Notes under the pieces: model-generated
Database searches by the model: none
What the model was told of the DNA's origin: nothing
What the model saw: only the letters and a program-made list of their open reading frames with translations
Part shown: positions 6,766 to 9,099 of the stretch, in pieces
Layout: each line of letters starts with the position of its first letter
Position numbering within the stretch: the stretch's first letter is position 1
Program-made: the position numbers and the translations under genes
NCBI GenBank assembly: GCA_937864975.1
Contig: CALMDI010000009.1
Location: 1-9,099 of the forward strand
DNA length: 9,099 nt
From: an uncultured Chloroflexota bacterium
GTDB lineage: Bacteria; Chloroflexota; Anaerolineae; Aggregatilineales; Phototrophicaceae
Direction: 5' to 3'

Positions 6766-6800
6766 GCTAAAAGCTAATGGCTAAATGCTGATAGCTATTG
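6766..6800 (+). repeat. Five tandem heptamers, consensus GCTAANN
   Basis: GCTAAAA, GCTAATG, GCTAAAT, GCTGATA and GCTATTG follow one another with an exact 7-base period, ending three bases before the gltX ribosome site. The left edge of the intergenic region (6491-6511) carries inverted heptamers of the same kind. Short tandem heptamer families are known in some bacteria, for example the STRR repeats of filamentous cyanobacteria. Membership in any named family is not claimed here. Confidence 0.6.
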
Positions 6801-6816
6801 TTCAGGAGTACCCTTC

Positions 6817-8340
6817 GTGACCGACAACTCCCCGCGTCCCGTTCGCACGCGCTTCGCGCCCAGCCCCACCGGCTCACTGCACATCGGCGGGCTGCGAACG
6901 GCGATGTTCAACTGGCTGTTCGCGCGCCATCACAATGGTCGCTTCATCCTTCGCGTCGAGGACACCGACCAGAAGCGCTACGACCCGCAAGCGCTCCGTA
7001 TTCTCATGGAAGGGATGCGCTGGGCGGGTCTCGATTGGGACGAGGGACCCGACGTCGGCGGACCGTATGGACCCTACATCCAGTCAGAGCGCCTGACGCT
7101 GTACCAGAAATGGGCGCAGTGGCTGGTGGACAACGACAAGGCGTATCCGAGCTACGAGACGCCCGCCGAGTTAGAGGCGATTCGCAAGGATCTGGAATCC
7201 CGCAAATTGCCACCCGGCTACAACCGCCAGCACCGCGACCTGACGCCGGAGCAGCGAGCGGCGTTCGAGGCGCAGGGGCGCAAGCCGGTCATTCGTCTGA
7301 AGATGCCGTTGGAAGGCGAAACCATCGTCAACGATGCGATTCACGGCGACGTTCGTTTCGAGAACGCCAGGCAGCAGGATACCGTCCTGCTCAAGTCCGA
7401 CGGCTTTCCGACCTATCACCTCGCGCACGTCGTTGACGACCACTTCATGGAGATTTCCCACGTGCTGCGCGCGGCAGAGTGGATGCCGTCCGTACCCGTT
7501 CACTGGCAGTTGTGGCAGGCGTTTGGCTGGGAGCCGCCTGTCTATGCCCACCTGCCGGTGATGCTCAACCCCAACGGCAAGGGGAAGATGAGCAAGCGCA
7601 ACCCGCCGCGCGACGCCAAGGGCAACATCATTCCCGTGCTGGTGGACGATTATATTCAGGCGGGCTACCTCCCGGAAGCCATCCTGAACTTCCTCGCCAA
7701 CATCGGCTGGAATTTTGGCGACGAGCGCGAAATCTTCACCATGAACGACGCCATCGAGCGCTTCGACCTGTCGCGCATCAATCAGGCGAACTCCGCCTTC
7801 CCGCCGGAAAAGCTGGACTGGCTCAACGGCATTTACATTCGCGAGCTGCCGGTTGAAAGATTGGCGGCGCTCCTGCGCGAGCCGTTGGAGCGCGCGGGCT
7901 TCAAGGTGGACGACGACCGCCTGATGAAGATCGCTCCGCTGGTGCAAATCCGCATGAAAACCCTGAACGACGTCGTTGAACTGGCGGGCTTCTTCTTCCA
8001 CGACGAGTTCGAGCCTGCCCCCGCCGACCAGCTTCCTCAGAAGGGCATGACCGCCGAGCAGACGCGCGCGGCGCTGGAGCAGGCAGGCGCGGCGCTTTCG
8101 GCGCTGGAAAACTTTACCCACGAGGAACAGGAAGCCGCCATGCGCGCCCTCGCCGAGAGAATCGGCGTCAAGCCGTCGGCGCTCTTTAACGTGCTGCGCG
8201 TCGCCACGACGGGGCAAGCCGTCGCCACGCCGCTGTTCGAGACGATGGAAATTCTCGGCAGGAACGAATCGCTGCGCCGCATCCAACTCGCCGCCGCGCA
8301 GCTTGCCGCGCTGATCGGCTCGCCCGTTCAGCCAGAGTAG
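6817..8340 (+). CDS. gltX: Glutamyl-tRNA synthetase
   Basis: This class I synthetase charges tRNA-Glu with glutamate in the cytoplasm. The 507-residue protein has the class I ATP-site motif as HIGG at 22-25, within the signature RFAPSPTGSLHIGGLRTA. KMSKR stands at 257-261, and ILRVEDTD is at 44-51. The C-terminal helical anticodon-binding part runs from about 330, ending with RVATTGQAVATPLFETMEILG. The region that holds a zinc knuckle in E. coli GluRS here reads AYPSYETPAEL (109-119), so the cysteine ligands are missing, as in zinc-free bacterial GluRS. Translation starts at GTG 6817, with AGGAG at 6804-6808 and 8-base spacing. There is no better in-frame ATG upstream. No clear promoter is assigned because the upstream region is repeat-filled. 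Confidence 0.97.
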   Translation: MTDNSPRPVRTRFAPSPTGSLHIGGLRTAMFNWLFARHHNGRFILRVEDTDQKRYDPQALRILMEGMRWAGLDWDEGPDVGGPYGPYIQSERLTLYQKWAQWLVDNDKAYPSYETPAELEAIRKDLESRKLPPGYNRQHRDLTPEQRAAFEAQGRKPVIRLKMPLEGETIVNDAIHGDVRFENARQQDTVLLKSDGFPTYHLAHVVDDHFMEISHVLRAAEWMPSVPVHWQLWQAFGWEPPVYAHLPVMLNPNGKGKMSKRNPPRDAKGNIIPVLVDDYIQAGYLPEAILNFLANIGWNFGDEREIFTMNDAIERFDLSRINQANSAFPPEKLDWLNGIYIRELPVERLAALLREPLERAGFKVDDDRLMKIAPLVQIRMKTLNDVVELAGFFFHDEFEPAPADQLPQKGMTAEQTRAALEQAGAALSALENFTHEEQEAAMRALAERIGVKPSALFNVLRVATTGQAVATPLFETMEILGRNESLRRIQLAAAQLAALIGSPVQPE

Positions 8341-8375
8341 CCTCTGTGTAGAGGCGCACGACACGGCGATGCGCC
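8340..8375. other. Overlapping stem-loops just after gltX
   Basis: GCCTCT-gtgt-AGAGGC (8340-8355) is a perfect 6-bp hairpin that starts on the last base of the gltX stop codon. A second 6-bp stem (GGCGCA 8353-8358 with TGCGCC 8370-8375) shares three bases with it, so the two exclude each other. No T-run follows. This may be a 3'-end stability or Rho-linked site, but it does not qualify as an intrinsic terminator. Confidence 0.4.
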
Positions 8376-8429
8376 CCCGTACCCCGAACTTCAAGCGGCA
8401 AAACGTTCTACAAAGATCGCAATCCAGCC

Positions 8430-8458
8430 TTGAAACGCCTGTCTGACCATGATAAAAT
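8430..8458 (+). promoter_or_regulatory. Strong sigma-70-type promoter of the tRNA-Gln gene
   Basis: TTGAAA (8430-8435) and TAAAAT (8453-8458) each match the consensus hexamers at five of six positions, with the ideal 17-base spacer. The expected start near 8465 leaves only about five bases of 5' leader before the mature tRNA. This is the best promoter in the window. Confidence 0.8.
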
Positions 8459-8469
8459 GCGCCTCATAT

Positions 8470-8540
8470 TGGGGGATAGTTCAACGGCAGAACTACGGAC
8501 TCTGGCTCCGTCGATCTTGGTTCGAATCCAGGTCCCCCAG
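8470..8540 (+). tRNA. tRNA-Gln (anticodon CTG)
   Basis: All cloverleaf parts are present. The acceptor arm is TGGGGGA (8470-8476) pairing with TCCCCCA (8533-8539), followed by discriminator G8540. The D arm is GTTC/GAAC with loop AACGGCA, and the anticodon stem is ACGGA/TCCGT with loop CTCTGGC. A 4-base variable loop follows, then the T arm CTTGG/CCAGG (one GU pair) with loop TTCGAAT. U33 precedes the anticodon CTG, which reads CAG. The weak U1-A72 pair, G73, G10, U35 and G36 agree with glutamine identity in E. coli, whereas positions 37-38 are G-C rather than A-U. CCA is not encoded, since CAG follows the discriminator. glnS lies just downstream. Confidence 0.95.
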
Positions 8541-8545
8541 CAGCG

Positions 8546-8574
8546 AAAGACCAGCCCCCGCGCTGGTCTTTTTT
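8546..8574 (+). terminator. Intrinsic terminator of the tRNA-Gln gene
   Basis: AAAGACCAGC (8546-8555) and GCTGGTCTTT (8562-8571) form a perfect 10-bp stem around a CCCCGC loop. The T-run extends to 8574, six T in total. It begins five bases after the tRNA and separates it from glnS. Confidence 0.93.
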
Positions 8575-8587
8575 GTGTCTCGCCGGC

Positions 8588-8616
8588 TCCAACGGTACCC
8601 TCCGAAATGGTATAAT
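8588..8616 (+). promoter_or_regulatory. Extended -10 promoter of glnS
   Basis: TGGTATAAT (8608-8616) is a perfect TATAAT with the TGn extension. The hexamer 17 bases upstream (TCCAAC, 8588-8593) is a poor -35, which an extended -10 can tolerate. Transcription from near 8623 would give glnS a 5' leader of about 60 bases. The preceding terminator means glnS must have its own promoter, which fits. Confidence 0.7.
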
Positions 8617-8682
8617 ACAGCCCCATCGTAACCGAGTGAACCGTATCCGCCGTCCCAACGGTAGCATCAGGAAAAACTCTCC

Positions 8683-9099
8683 ATGACCACCGACACCAAT
8701 CATGCGGCGAATGACGCCGAAACCATCGCCAGCAAATCCGATTTTATCCGCGACATCATTCGGGAACATAACGCGACCGGGCGGTTTGGCGGTCTCGTGC
8801 AGACGCGCTTCCCACCCGAACCCAACGGCTATCTTCACGTCGGTCACGCCAAGTCGATCTGCCTGAACTTCGGCGTCGCCGACGAGTTTGGCGGCAAAAC
8901 GAACCTGCGCTTTGACGACACCAACCCCACCAAAGAAGAACAGGAATACATTGACGCCATCATGCGCGACGTGCGCTGGCTCGGTTTCGAGTGGGATGGT
9001 CTCTATTACGCCTCAGACTACTTCGAGCAGCTTTACACCTGGGCGGTCGAGCTTATCAGAGATGGCAAAGCCTACGTCGATCACCTGACGCAGGAACAA
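8683..9099 (+). CDS. glnS: Glutaminyl-tRNA synthetase, 3' truncated by the window edge
   Basis: This class I synthetase charges tRNA-Gln directly with glutamine, making the transamidation route unnecessary for this tRNA. Only the first 139 residues are in the window, with no stop codon. They contain the GlnRS-specific form of the class I signature, PPEPNGYLHVGHAKS (44-58, HVGH at 52-55). FDDTNPTKEEQEY (77-89) and the following DVRWLGFEWDG also fit GlnRS rather than GluRS. FIRDIIREHNATGRFGG precedes the catalytic domain, as is usual. The ATG has AGGA at 8669-8672 with 10-base spacing. The KMSKS region and anticodon-binding barrels, and any C-terminal extension, lie beyond the window. The gene follows a tRNA-Gln gene and terminator, and gltX lies further upstream. 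Confidence 0.96.
   Translation, partial: MTTDTNHAANDAETIASKSDFIRDIIREHNATGRFGGLVQTRFPPEPNGYLHVGHAKSICLNFGVADEFGGKTNLRFDDTNPTKEEQEYIDAIMRDVRWLGFEWDGLYYASDYFEQLYTWAVELIRDGKAYVDHLTQEQ

Larger units (their letters stand above)
6491..6796. repeat. MITE-like intergenic region bounded by a 23-base imperfect inverted repeat
   Basis: The 332-base gap between rodA and gltX holds no convincing gene. Its left edge (6491-6513) and right edge (6774-6796) are inverted copies matching at 19 of 23 positions. The core ATCAGCA, TAGCC and TTAG blocks are shared. Each edge is built from degenerate heptamers: AGCAATC, AGCAAAT and AGCCGTT on the left, and the mirrored GCT-type heptamers on the right. Between them lie a hairpin (6548-6576), a 103-base palindromic element and an octamer tract. 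No target-site duplication is evident. The structure would suit a non-autonomous mobile element or a dispersed heptamer repeat. I cannot see copy number from one window. Confidence 0.5.

Noticed and set aside
6755..6780. Candidate gltX promoter (TTGTGT with a TAATGG-like -10)
   Set aside because: The spacing (14 bases) and the -10 match are poor, and the area is a simple-sequence tract where chance hits are expected.
6485..6816. Possible CRISPR array or attachment site in the intergenic repeats
   Set aside because: The units are 7-8 bases without spacers, and there is no cas, integrase or duplicated tRNA end nearby.
6798..7436. A 212-residue open frame overlapping gltX on the + strand
   Set aside because: It is out of frame with GluRS and gives Arg/Ala-rich sequence without motifs.
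7171..8394. A 407-residue open frame antisense to gltX
   Set aside because: The opposite strand encodes an unmistakable GluRS through this whole span. The antisense product has no domain logic and is explained by codon bias.
8430..8631. Small open frames across the tRNA-Gln gene
   Set aside because: They translate through a tRNA and its terminator and have no ribosome site. The RNA gene explains the sequence.

Overview
The window is a GC-rich bacterial chromosome segment whose genes all lie on the + strand. It carries two housekeeping blocks. The first (1-6484) is a cell-shape and division-site block: the 3' part of a class B penicillin-binding protein (PBP2, mrdA), a multi-pass membrane protein I cannot name, minC, minD, minE and rodA. 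The second (6817-9099) is a glutamate/glutamine aminoacylation block: gltX, a tRNA-Gln(CUG) gene and the 5' part of glnS. The organism is not identifiable with certainty. MinE together with GlnRS, the order PBP2-minCDE-rodA, the Zn-type PBP2 active-site region and the style of the intergenic repeats would fit a Chloroflexota (Anaerolineae-like) genome. That placement is inference only.

Region 1-3121: PBP2 is the transpeptidase partner of the SEDS polymerase RodA in the elongasome. The membrane gene follows 8 bases after its stop and is probably translated from the same transcript. A stem-loop (3185-3217) and a -10-like box (3243-3248) suggest that minC starts a new transcription unit.

Region 3316-6484: MinC (FtsZ-assembly inhibitor), MinD (membrane ATPase) and MinE (topological factor) form a complete pole-to-pole oscillator set with short gaps. 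RodA follows after an 84-base gap containing a perfect TATAAT. Placing septum positioning between the two halves of the PBP2/RodA synthase matches the mreBCD-PBP2-min-rodA type of cluster known from other bacteria, so mreBCD may lie upstream of the window.

Region 6485-6816: this 332-base gene-free stretch is the most unusual part. It is bracketed by a 23-base imperfect inverted repeat (19/23) made of mirrored heptamer tracts. Inside are a 103-base palindromic element with two perfect back-to-back hairpins and a four-copy octamer tract.

Region 6817-9099: GluRS, tRNA-Gln and GlnRS lie side by side, implying direct glutaminylation of tRNA-Gln. The tRNA has its own strong promoter and a textbook intrinsic terminator, and glnS has an extended -10 promoter. 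I see no phage, CRISPR, toxin or defence genes. The coding content is conserved, and the novelty candidates are the intergenic repeat, the PBP2 cysteine-rich insert, the unknown membrane protein and the long MinE tail.
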